Shown piece by piece: positions 45,496 through 53,468 of a DNA stretch of 64,000 nt. The notes beneath the pieces were generated by a model. That model had not been told where the DNA came from. It did no database searches and worked only from the letters and a program-made list of their open reading frames with translations. How positions within the stretch are numbered: position 1 is the stretch's first letter; the number at the start of each line of letters is the position of its first letter. The DNA comes from Roseiarcus sp050012775 (GTDB lineage: Bacteria > Pseudomonadota > Alphaproteobacteria > Rhizobiales > Beijerinckiaceae). The position numbers and the translations under genes are program-made. The stretch is taken from assembly GCA_050012775.1 (NCBI GenBank), contig JBEKGN010000012.1, positions 62,001-126,000 of the forward strand. Reading direction: 5' to 3'.

Positions 45496-47532
45496 TCAAA
45501 GGCACATCCCCAGCCGCAGCGCGTCGTAGATCGCGGCGTGGGTGTTGCGGGCGGCGACGGCGTCGCCGATGCGGAAGAGCTGGAAGGCGCCTTGCGGGTT
45601 GGCGCGCAGGGTCTGCGGCCGGCCGGCGATCAGCGCGGCGTAATCGACCGCGCCGAGATTGCGCGAAAGCGGCTTCAGGGCGAAGTAGAGCTCGTCGAGC
45701 GGCCGCGTGCCGTGATTGACGACGATCTGCTCGACGACCCGCTCTTTGCCCGCATCGACATAGTCGCTGCCGACGCTGGCGATTAATCGATTGCCTTCGC
45801 GCCTCGCGCTCGTCAGGCGGAAACCGACGGTGAACACGACGTCGCGCTTCTGCAGGCTGCGCATGTAGGGCACGAGATTCATCGCCATCACCTCGGGCGC
45901 GAAGGTCCGATCCGGCGTCATGATCTCGAGCTTCGCGCCCGACTCGGCGATGATCTCCGCCGCCTGCAAGGCGGCGTGGTCGCCGGCGTCGTCGAACAGC
46001 AGCACGTTCGCCGCCGGTTTCACGTCGCCCGACAGAATGTCCCAGGTCGAGGCGACGAGGTCGTTTCCTTCAGCGAGAATCTCGCTATGCGGCAGCCCGC
46101 CGGTGGCGATGATCGCGACATCGGGATTTTCACCGAGAACGTCGCCGGCCTCGGCCCAAACGTCGAAATGGAATTTTACGCCACGCGCAGAGCAGCGCGC
46201 CATGAGCCAATCGACGATCCCCATCATCTCGCGCCGGCGCGGGCTGCGCGCGGTCAGACGCACCTGCCCGCCCGGCCGGCTCGCGGCTTCGAACACCACG
46301 ACCTCGTGCCCCCGCTCGGCCGCGACGCGCGCGGCTTCCAGGCCGGCGGGCCCGGCGCCGACGATCACGATTTTGCGGCGCTCGTCGCTAGGCGCGATCT
46401 CGTGCGGCATCGTCAATTCGCGTCCGGTGGCGGCGTTGTGCAGGCAAAAGGCCTCCCCGCCCTGGTAGATGCGGTCCAGGCAGTAATTGGCGCCGACGCA
46501 GGGGCGGATTTCGTCCTCGCGGCCTTGCATGATCTTGCGCGCGATATGCGGGTCGGCGATGTGCGCGCGCGTCATGCCGACCATATCCAATTTGCCGGAG
46601 GCGATCGCATGACGCGCCGTCGCGACGTCGGCAATCCGCGCGGCGTGAAAAGTCGGCAGCCCCGTCGCCGCGCGCACCTCGCCGGCAAAATCCAGGTGCG
46701 GCGCGCTGGCCATGCCTTGCACGGGGATGACGTCGGTCAGTGCGGCGTCGGTGTCGATATGCCCGCGCACCACATTGAGGAAGTCCACCATTCCCGAGGC
46801 CTTGAGGCGTCGCGAAATCTCGAGGCCGTCGGCCTTCGTCAGGCCGCCGGCGACGGCCTCGTCGGCGGTGTAGCGCACGCCGACGATGAATGCGGCGCCG
46901 ACGCGCCGGCGAATAGCGCCGAGCACATCGAACGCGAAGCGCAAGCGATTGTCGAGCGAGCCGCCGTAGGGGCCGTCGAGCGTATTGGTCAGCGGCGACC
47001 AGAACTGGTCCATCAGATGGCCGTAGGCCTCGAGCTCGATTCCGTCGAGACCGGCCGCCCGCATGCGCTCGGCGGCGTCGGCGTAATCGGCGACGATCCG
47101 CGCGATGTCCCAGTCCTCGAGCTTCTTGGGGAAGGCGCGATGCGCCGCCTCGCGATGAGGCGAGGGCGAGACGACGGGAAGCCAATCGGCCCTGTCCCAG
47201 CGCGTGCGACGGCCAAGGTGCGTCAGTTGGATCATCACCGCCGCGCCGTGCTCATGGCAGGCGTCGGCGAGCTCCCGCATCCAGCCGACCACCTCGTCCT
47301 TGTAGGCGAGGATGTTGTTGAAGGCGGGCGCGCTGTCGCGCGAAACCGTCGCCGAGCCGGCGGTCATCGTCAAGGCGACGCCCGCCTTGGCGCGTTCGAC
47401 GTGATAGGCGCGGTAGGCGGCCTTCGGCATGCCGTCTTCGGCGTAGGCCGGCTCGTGCGCCGTAATCATCAGGCGGTTGCGCAACGTCAGATGCTTCAGC
47501 CGAAACGGCTGCAGTAGCGGATCGTTGGTCAT
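45496..47532 (-). CDS. DgcA-like NADH:flavin oxidoreductase (N-methyl amino acid demethylase type)
   Basis: A 678-residue protein of the trimethylamine-dehydrogenase/old-yellow-enzyme group. The N-terminal flavin barrel shows LQPFRLKHLTLRNRLMITAH, VMIQLTHLGRRTRWDR and YGGSLDNRLRFAFDVLGAIR. Iron-sulfur cysteines are in RPCVGANYCLDRIYQGGEAF followed by CLHN. The C-terminal NAD-type fold has IVIVGAGPAGLEAARVAAER. The nearest characterised relatives demethylate dimethylglycine or proline-betaine derivatives. The betaine uptake genes across the divergent promoter support this. Confidence 0.8.
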   Translation of the reverse strand: MTNDPLLQPFRLKHLTLRNRLMITAHEPAYAEDGMPKAAYRAYHVERAKAGVALTMTAGSATVSRDSAPAFNNILAYKDEVVGWMRELADACHEHGAAVMIQLTHLGRRTRWDRADWLPVVSPSPHREAAHRAFPKKLEDWDIARIVADYADAAERMRAAGLDGIELEAYGHLMDQFWSPLTNTLDGPYGGSLDNRLRFAFDVLGAIRRRVGAAFIVGVRYTADEAVAGGLTKADGLEISRRLKASGMVDFLNVVRGHIDTDAALTDVIPVQGMASAPHLDFAGEVRAATGLPTFHAARIADVATARHAIASGKLDMVGMTRAHIADPHIARKIMQGREDEIRPCVGANYCLDRIYQGGEAFCLHNAATGRELTMPHEIAPSDERRKIVIVGAGPAGLEAARVAAERGHEVVVFEAASRPGGQVRLTARSPRRREMMGIVDWLMARCSARGVKFHFDVWAEAGDVLGENPDVAIIATGGLPHSEILAEGNDLVASTWDILSGDVKPAANVLLFDDAGDHAALQAAEIIAESGAKLEIMTPDRTFAPEVMAMNLVPYMRSLQKRDVVFTVGFRLTSARREGNRLIASVGSDYVDAGKERVVEQIVVNHGTRPLDELYFALKPLSRNLGAVDYAALIAGRPQTLRANPQGAFQLFRIGDAVAARNTHAAIYDALRLGMCL

Positions 47533-47566
47533 TGTCGTTGGGTCTCGCGAGCGGCTTTCGGCGAAA

Positions 47567-47595
47567 AAACTAGGTTTACTGTCCACCGGTGTCAA
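47567..47595 (-). promoter_or_regulatory. Sigma-70-like promoter of the demethylase gene with operator palindrome
   Basis: On the minus strand TTGACA (47595-47590) and TAGTTT (47572-47567) are separated by exactly 17 bases. The spacer includes the palindrome CACCGGTG (47584-47591), overlapping the -35 box. This is well placed for repression by the TetR protein encoded divergently next door. Confidence 0.6.
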
Positions 47596-47657
47596 TTTCG
47601 CCGACAGGTTAGTACAATTCGATTGCGCGGCCGATTTTGGGCGCCTATTCTCGACCG

Positions 47658-48320
47658 ATGCGACCCTCCAAGAAGAGCGAAACGGGTTGGCGAGGATCAC
47701 GCGAGGGATGGCTGGAAGCGGCCTACGAAAGCCTGCTCGAATCCGGCGTCGACGCGGTGCGAATTCTTCCGCTGTCGAAGCGGCTCGGCCTCTCGCGCAC
47801 GAGCTTCTACTGGTTCTTCCGCGATCGCGACGCGCTGCTCGCGGCGCTGATCGATCGCTGGCGGGCCAAGAACACCGGCAATCTCGTCAAGCGCGCCGAG
47901 AGCTACGCCGAGAGCATCGCCGAAGCGATTCTCAACGTGTTCGATTGCTGGCTCGATCCGAGTTTGTTCGATTCCCGCTTCGAATTCGCGGTGCGCAGCT
48001 GGGCGCACCAATCACCCGAGGTCGCCGCGGAGATCGCCGCCGCCGACGCAACGCGCCTGCGGGCGCTCGCGGATATGTACCGTCGCTTCGGTTTCGACCC
48101 GCTCGCCGCCGATGTGCGCAGCCGGGCGATCTATCTCTCGCAAATCGGCTACATCTCGATGAAGACGGAGGAGGACGTTGCGATCCGGATGAAGCGCATC
48201 CCCGAATATATCGGCGTCTTCGCGGGCAAGCCGCCGCGCGCGAGCGAAATGGATCGATTCTTCGCCCGCCACGGCCTGGCGGCCAAACAGCCTGCGATCG
48301 CGCGCGCCCGCGCGTCCTGA
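47658..48320 (+). CDS. TetR-family transcriptional regulator
   Basis: A 220-residue regulator. The N-terminal HTH is WLEAAYESLLESGVDAVRIL, PLSKRLGLSRTSFYWFFRDR, DALLAALIDRW, the standard TetR form. The rest is a helical ligand-binding domain. It is divergent from the demethylase gene and upstream of the betaine transporter, so it most likely controls both in response to a methylated amine. An in-frame ATG at 47637 would add 7 residues. Confidence 0.85.
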   Translation: MRPSKKSETGWRGSREGWLEAAYESLLESGVDAVRILPLSKRLGLSRTSFYWFFRDRDALLAALIDRWRAKNTGNLVKRAESYAESIAEAILNVFDCWLDPSLFDSRFEFAVRSWAHQSPEVAAEIAAADATRLRALADMYRRFGFDPLAADVRSRAIYLSQIGYISMKTEEDVAIRMKRIPEYIGVFAGKPPRASEMDRFFARHGLAAKQPAIARARAS

Positions 48321-48411
48321 TGTCGGGCGGAACGGAATCGGAGCGACGGGCGAATCGGCGCTGCTCGTCGCCCTAACTCGCGTCGAGCGCCGCAACGTTA
48401 GGGGAAAGACA

Positions 48412-49410
48412 ATGAAGGCATTGCTTGCGTCGACCGCTCTCGCCATGGGCATCTTCGCTTATGGCGGCGCGGCATGGGCCGCCGACTGCGGCGACGTCAC
48501 CATCGCCAGCATGAACTGGCAATCCGCCGAAGTGCTGTCGAGCATCGACAAGATCATCTTGACGAAGGGCTACGGCTGCAACGCCACCATCGTGGTCGGC
48601 GACACCGTGCCCACCATCACCTCGATGACCGAGAAAGGCGAGCCCGACATCGCGCCGGAGGCTTGGATCGACCTGCTGCCCGACGTCGTCAACCGCGGCG
48701 TGAAGGAAGGCAAGCTCGTCGTCGCCGCGACCGCTTTGTCCGACGGCGGCGTGCAGGGCTGGTGGATCCCGAAATTCATCGTCGACGCCCATCCCGACAT
48801 CAAGACGATCGCCGACGCGCTGAAGCATCCCGAACTTTTCCCCGCGCCGGAAGACCCGTCGAAAGGCGCCGTCTACAACGGCCCGCAGGGTTGGGGCGGC
48901 ACGCGCGTGACCGGCCAGCTCTACAAAGCCTTCGGCGCTGAGAAAGCAGGATTCGTCCTGGTCGACACCGGCTCGGCGGCCGGTCTCGACGGATCTCTGG
49001 CCAAGGCCTACGAGCACAAGCAAGGCTGGGTCGGCTACTACTGGGCGCCTACCGCGCTGCTCGGCAAATATGAGATGGTCAAGCTCGACTTCGGCGTTCC
49101 CTTCGACGAGGCGGAATGGAAACGCTGCTACACCGTCGCCGACTGCCCCGATCCCAAGCCCAACGCCTGGTCGACCGATCACGTCGTAACCCTCGTGACC
49201 GCGAAATTCGCCGAGCGCGGCGGCGTCGCCACGGGCTATCTCAAGAATCGCTCCTGGGCGAACGCCACGGTCAACAAGCTCTTGGCCTGGATGACCGACA
49301 ACCAGGCGACCGGCGACGAAGGCGCCAAGCACTTCCTCAAGGCCAACGAGGACGTCTGGACCAAATGGGTTCCGGCGGATGTCGCGGCGAAAGTCGAAGC
49401 CGGTCTTTGA
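48412..49410 (+). CDS. Glycine betaine/choline ABC substrate-binding protein
   Basis: A 332-residue OpuAC-type protein. A signal peptide (STALAMGIFAYGGAAWAA) precedes the ligand-binding body: DVTIASMNWQSAEVLSSIDK, GCNATIVVGDTVPTITSMTE, EPDIAPEAWIDLLPDVV and KQGWVGYYWAPTALLGKYEM. The tryptophans form the aromatic cage for quaternary amines in relatives. A long hairpin lies after its stop, before the permease gene. Confidence 0.85.
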   Translation: MKALLASTALAMGIFAYGGAAWAADCGDVTIASMNWQSAEVLSSIDKIILTKGYGCNATIVVGDTVPTITSMTEKGEPDIAPEAWIDLLPDVVNRGVKEGKLVVAATALSDGGVQGWWIPKFIVDAHPDIKTIADALKHPELFPAPEDPSKGAVYNGPQGWGGTRVTGQLYKAFGAEKAGFVLVDTGSAAGLDGSLAKAYEHKQGWVGYYWAPTALLGKYEMVKLDFGVPFDEAEWKRCYTVADCPDPKPNAWSTDHVVTLVTAKFAERGGVATGYLKNRSWANATVNKLLAWMTDNQATGDEGAKHFLKANEDVWTKWVPADVAAKVEAGL

Positions 49411-49474
49411 GCGCGCAACGAAATGAGGCGGCCGGCGCGCCGATGTTGCGCGGCGGGCCGTTGTAGGCTCGCTC

Positions 49475-49509
49475 GCCGTCATGGCCGGGCATATCCCGGC
49501 CATGACGGC
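49475..49509. repeat. Perfect 15-bp hairpin (REP-like) inside the betaine operon
   Basis: GCCGTCATGGCCGGG (49475-49489) and CCCGGCCATGACGGC (49495-49509) pair perfectly around a 5-base loop. The core GTCATGGCCGGG matches a repeat common in rhizobial genomes. A degenerate relative is seen at about 51632-51658. Between a binding protein gene and its permease, such hairpins often protect the upstream mRNA and give more binding protein. Confidence 0.7.
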
Positions 49510-49589
49510 GGTGGGTTCGCGGAGCCTCATTCCGAACGTCGCGCTCGCCGACTCGTGGTGTCAATCGCCTTACGCCAGAGGGCAAATCG

Positions 49590-50477
49590 ATGGATTGGCT
49601 GATCAGCTTTCCTCACCTCAGCGACGACACGTTGCGGGCTTTGAAGAAAACCATCGACGCGGGCTTTCTCGCGTTCACGCGGACCTATGGCGACACCATC
49701 GAACATCTGTTCGATCCCCTGCAGTATTTCCTCATTCACTCCGAGCGCGTCTTGCTCGGCGCGCCGTGGCCGATCGTCGTCCTCGTCTTCGCGGCGATCG
49801 CCTGGTTCGCCGGGCGGAGCTGGATCGTCGTCGCCGGGACCATCTCGACGCTGCTCGCGATCGGCCTGTTCGACATGTGGGAAGACACGATGAAGACGAT
49901 TTCGATGATCGTCGTGTGCACCGTGCTGTCGATCGTGCTGGGCATCCCCATCGGCATCGCGATGTCGCGTTCGGATCGGCTGCAAAAATCGATCAATCCG
50001 ATCCTCGACGTGATGCAGACGCTGCCGAGCTTCGTCTATCTCATTCCGGTCGTCATGCTGCTCGGCATCGGCAAGGTTCCCGGCCTCATCGCCGTCGTCA
50101 TCTACGCGATTCCGCCGATGATCCGATTGACGGATTTGGGCATCCGGCTGGTCGACCGCGACGTTCTGGAAGCCGCCGACGCGTTCGGATCGTCGGGCTG
50201 GCAGAAGCTGGTGAAGGTTCAGCTTCCCCTTGCGCTGCCCACGATGATGGCCGGCGTCAACCAAACCATCATGATGGCGCTGGCGATGGTGGTGATCGCC
50301 TCGATGATCGGCGTCCAGGGCCTCGGCCAGCCCGTGCTCAAGGCGATCGCCAATCAGTATTTCACGCTCGGCGTGATGAACGGTCTCGCCATCGTCGGCA
50401 TCGCGATCATCTTCGACCGCGTCAGCCAGGCCTACGGCCGGCGGCTGCAAAAGCACCGGAGCGTCGTTCATGGCTGA
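49590..50477 (+). CDS. Glycine betaine ABC transporter permease
   Basis: A 295-residue ProW-type inner-membrane permease. It has several helices and the permease segments LSIVLGIPIGIAMSRSDRLQ, MQTLPSFVYLIPVVMLLGIG, IPPMIRLTDLGIRLVD and EAADAFGSSGWQKLVKVQLP. The last 8 bases overlap the ATPase gene. It forms the membrane channel of the uptake system. Confidence 0.9.
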   Translation: MDWLISFPHLSDDTLRALKKTIDAGFLAFTRTYGDTIEHLFDPLQYFLIHSERVLLGAPWPIVVLVFAAIAWFAGRSWIVVAGTISTLLAIGLFDMWEDTMKTISMIVVCTVLSIVLGIPIGIAMSRSDRLQKSINPILDVMQTLPSFVYLIPVVMLLGIGKVPGLIAVVIYAIPPMIRLTDLGIRLVDRDVLEAADAFGSSGWQKLVKVQLPLALPTMMAGVNQTIMMALAMVVIASMIGVQGLGQPVLKAIANQYFTLGVMNGLAIVGIAIIFDRVSQAYGRRLQKHRSVVHG

Positions 50478-51594
50478 ACGCCCGGCAGAGGGCGGCGGCA
50501 TCGAGATCCGGCGTCTCTACAAGATCTTCGGCGAGAACGCGCGGGCCTATCTCGAATGCGTCGAACGGGGGATGAGCAAGGCCGAGTTGATGGCGCGCCA
50601 CCGACACGTGCTGGGCCTCAGGGATGTCAACATTCACATGAAGCCCGGCTGCATCCAGGTCATCATGGGGCTGTCCGGATCGGGCAAGTCCACTCTCATC
50701 CGCCATATCAACCGACTGATCGATCCGACCGCCGGCGAGGTGCTGGTGGACGGCGTCGACGTCGTCAAGATGAACCGGAGCGAATTGCGGCAGTTTCGCC
50801 GTCGACAAACGGCGATGGTGTTCCAGAAATTCGCGTTGCTGCCGCATCGCACCGTGCTCGACAACGCAGTTTTCGGCCTCGAGGTGAAGGGCGTCGCGCG
50901 CGCGGGGCAGGTCGAATCGGCGATGCGCTGGCTGGCCAGGGTCGGGCTCGCAGGCTTCGAGGACCGCTACCCCAACCAGCTTTCGGGCGGCATGCAGCAG
51001 CGCGTCGGCCTCGCCCGCGCGCTGGCCAACGACGCGCCGATCATGCTGATGGACGAGGCCTTTTCGGCGCTCGACCCGTTGATCCGCGTCGATATGCAAA
51101 CCGTCCTTCTCGACCTGCAGAAGGAAATCAAGAAGACCATCGTGTTCATCACCCACGATCTCGACGAAGCGCTGCGGCTCGGCGACGCCATCGCTATCCT
51201 TCGCGACGGCGAGGTGATTCAGCAGGGCACCAACCAGGACATCGTGCTGCGTCCGGCGGACGACTATGTCGCCAGTTTCGTCAAGGAGGTGAACCGAGGC
51301 CGCGTCATCAAGGTCGAGGCGATCATGGGCCCCGCGCCGGAGAATATGGACTCGCCGAAGCTCGCCATCGCCTCGGGCGCCGTGCTCGAGGACGCGGCGA
51401 GGCTGCTCTCCGACGCCAGTGAAACCGCGCTCGCCGTTCTCGATCACGAAGGGCGGCGCATCGGCTGCGTCGACATCCAACGGATTTTGACCGCGATGGT
51501 GACGCCGGTCGCCAGCGGGGGCGGCGAACGGCGCGAGTCGTCCTTCGCGCTCCCCGATCTCGGAGCTTCGGCCGAAACGGCAACGCGCGGTTAA
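50470..51594 (+). CDS. Glycine betaine ABC transporter ATP-binding protein
   Basis: A 374-residue ProV/OpuAA-type ATPase. The N-terminal VERGMSKAELMARHRHVLGL block is typical of the betaine branch. Walker A is GLSGSGKSTLIRHIN, the signature LSGGMQQRVGLARALAN, Walker B MLMDEAFSALDPL and the H-loop FITHDLDEAL. A partial CBS-like C-terminal tail follows. It powers uptake by the permease upstream. Confidence 0.92.
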   Translation: MAERPAEGGGIEIRRLYKIFGENARAYLECVERGMSKAELMARHRHVLGLRDVNIHMKPGCIQVIMGLSGSGKSTLIRHINRLIDPTAGEVLVDGVDVVKMNRSELRQFRRRQTAMVFQKFALLPHRTVLDNAVFGLEVKGVARAGQVESAMRWLARVGLAGFEDRYPNQLSGGMQQRVGLARALANDAPIMLMDEAFSALDPLIRVDMQTVLLDLQKEIKKTIVFITHDLDEALRLGDAIAILRDGEVIQQGTNQDIVLRPADDYVASFVKEVNRGRVIKVEAIMGPAPENMDSPKLAIASGAVLEDAARLLSDASETALAVLDHEGRRIGCVDIQRILTAMVTPVASGGGERRESSFALPDLGASAETATRG

Positions 51595-51680
51595 CGTCGG
51601 CCTGCGAGGATCGCCGCATTCCGAAACTTCGTCATGGCTTCGCTCGTTCCCGCCATGGCGGCAAAAGCCGGCCCGCACGC

Positions 51681-52643
51681 TTGAGCCCCGAAGACCGCCT
51701 CGCGCAAGCCGCCCTGCCCGCCGCGCCCGACCTCGCGGCGCTCGTCGCGGCGTGGCTCGCGCATTTGCGCTGCGAGCGCCGGCTCGCCGCGCACACGCTG
51801 GAGGCCTATGGCCGCGACGTCAGGCAATTTCTCGTTTTCCTCGCCGAGCGCTTCGAAGCCCCGCCCGCAATCGCCGATTTCGTCCGCCTCGTCCCCGGCG
51901 ATCTGCGCGCGTTCCTGGCGCGCCGGCGCGCCGAGGAGATCGACGGGCGCTCGCTGCAACGCGCGCTCTCGGCGCTGCGCTCGCTGGCGCGCCATATCGA
52001 GCGCGAGGGCGCCGGGACGGCGTCCGCCTTCGCCGCTTTGCGCGCGCCGCGCGTCGCCCGCGGCCTGCCCAAGGCCCTGCCCGTCGCCGACGCCAAGGCG
52101 GTCGCGACGACCGCCGTCCGCGAGGGCGAAGCGCGCGAGCCCTGGATCATCGCGCGCGACGCGGCGGTTCTCGCGCTGCTCTACGGCGCGGGGCTGCGCA
52201 TCGGCGAAGCCTTGTCGATCCGCCGCCGGGACGCGCCGATCGGCGCCATCGACGCGATCACGGTTCTCGGCAAGGGCGCCAAGACGCGCAGCGCGCCCGT
52301 CATCGCGCCGGTGCGCGCGGCGATCGAGGCTTATCTCGCCCTCTGCCCCTATGCGCTGAAGCCGGACGGGCCGCTGTTCGTCGGCGCCAAGGGCGGGCCG
52401 CTTTCGCCGCGCATCCTCCAGCTCGCGATGGAGCGCCTGCGCGGCGCGCTCGGACTGCCCGACAGCGCGACGCCGCACGCGCTACGCCATTCCTTCGCCA
52501 CGCACCTGCTCGCGCGCGGCGGCGATCTCCGCACGATCCAGGAACTGCTCGGCCACGCCTCGCTGTCCACGACGCAAATCTACACCGCCGTCGATGGCGC
52601 GCGGCTGCTGGCGGCCTACCGCGCGGCCCATCCGCGCGCGTGA
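51681..52643 (+). CDS. xerC: Tyrosine recombinase XerC
   Basis: A 320-residue site-specific recombinase that resolves chromosome dimers at dif with XerD. It starts at TTG 51681. The SAM-like N-domain (RLAAHTLEAYGRDVRQFLVF) precedes catalytic residues in GAGLRIGEALSI, GKGAKTRSAPV, PHALRHSFATHLL and LGHASLSTTQIYTAVDGARL. All are present. It is a housekeeping gene distinct from the element integrase. Confidence 0.9.
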   Translation: MSPEDRLAQAALPAAPDLAALVAAWLAHLRCERRLAAHTLEAYGRDVRQFLVFLAERFEAPPAIADFVRLVPGDLRAFLARRRAEEIDGRSLQRALSALRSLARHIEREGAGTASAFAALRAPRVARGLPKALPVADAKAVATTAVREGEAREPWIIARDAAVLALLYGAGLRIGEALSIRRRDAPIGAIDAITVLGKGAKTRSAPVIAPVRAAIEAYLALCPYALKPDGPLFVGAKGGPLSPRILQLAMERLRGALGLPDSATPHALRHSFATHLLARGGDLRTIQELLGHASLSTTQIYTAVDGARLLAAYRAAHPRA

Positions 52644-52675
52644 GATCGGCGCGCGCTGAGGGCGCGAGCGAACGC

Positions 52676-53095
52676 TCAGAGCCGCCAAGGATCGAGAACG
52701 GGCACGCCCGCCGCGACGAACGCCGCCGTGTCGCGCGTCGCCACCGTGAAGCCCGTCACCGCGGCGATGGCGGCGATCTGCGCGTCGGCCACCGATAGCG
52801 CGCGGCCGTTGGCGCGAGCGCGCGCGACCAAAGCCGCGTAAGCTTTCGTCGCATTCTCGTCAAAGGGGAGGATGCGCGCGCCGAACAGCCTGACCATGAG
52901 CGCGCCCAGCGCGGCGCCAATCCCGTCCCGGCGCTTGCCCGCCGGCATCATTTCGACGCTGACCAGCAATTCCGCCAGACTGACCGCCGTCAAATACAAA
53001 GTTTCCGCCGCCTGCCGGTCCAGCCACTCCACGACGGCTTGGGCTCCGTTGATCTTCATCGGTTCGGAAACGACGTTCGTGTCGAGAATGATCAC
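52676..53095 (-). CDS. PIN-domain toxin, FitB/VapC type
   Basis: A 139-residue PIN-domain RNase. Acidic metal ligands are visible in MIILDTNVVSEPMK, TAVSLAELLVSVEMMPAG and GRALSVADAQIAAIAAVTGF with TRDTAAF. It overlaps the antitoxin gene by 4 bases and follows it in the transcript. Confidence 0.85.
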   Translation of the reverse strand: MIILDTNVVSEPMKINGAQAVVEWLDRQAAETLYLTAVSLAELLVSVEMMPAGKRRDGIGAALGALMVRLFGARILPFDENATKAYAALVARARANGRALSVADAQIAAIAAVTGFTVATRDTAAFVAAGVPVLDPWRL

Positions 53096-53331
53096 TCGAA
53101 AGAAGCCGGTTCTGTAGGTGAGGAATCCCGAGTCGTCTCCAGATCGACGCCGCCAAAGCGCCGCCCGAACGCCGCCAGCTCCGCGCCAACCTTGAGCCGT
53201 CCTTTGGGACGAACCGCCTCGTCCAGGATCGCGCGCACTTCGGCCTCGGCGCTGCGCCCATGACGCGCCGCGCGCAGCTTGAGGGCGCGGTGCGTTTCGG
53301 CGGACAGATTGCGGATGGTGACGGCAGGCAT
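53092..53331 (-). CDS. FitA-like ribbon-helix-helix antitoxin
   Basis: A 79-residue protein with MPAVTIRNLSAETHRALKLR, AARHGRSAEAEVRAILDEAV, the FitA-type ribbon-helix-helix, and a C-terminal toxin-binding tail. It should block the PIN toxin and bind the palindromes directly upstream. Confidence 0.85.
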   Translation of the reverse strand: MPAVTIRNLSAETHRALKLRAARHGRSAEAEVRAILDEAVRPKGRLKVGAELAAFGRRFGGVDLETTRDSSPTEPASFE

Positions 53332-53351
53332 GTGATAGCGCTCTTGTTATC

Positions 53352-53392
53352 TTGATATCAATGACTGCATTAACTGACGATTGATGTCAATC
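53352..53392. promoter_or_regulatory. Operator palindromes upstream of the FitAB-like pair
   Basis: TTGATATCAA (53352-53361) is a perfect palindrome, and GATTGATGTCAATC (53379-53392) is a near-perfect one containing TTGATGTCAA. They lie 20-60 bases before the antitoxin start and are 29 bases apart, a typical operator layout for FitAB autoregulation. Confidence 0.6.
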
Positions 53393-53468
53393 GAGGCTGC
53401 GGCAGAAAATCGCGCCGAAGCCCATTGAAAACAAACGATCGCGCCGGAAAGCGGCGCCCCTCGCCGCC

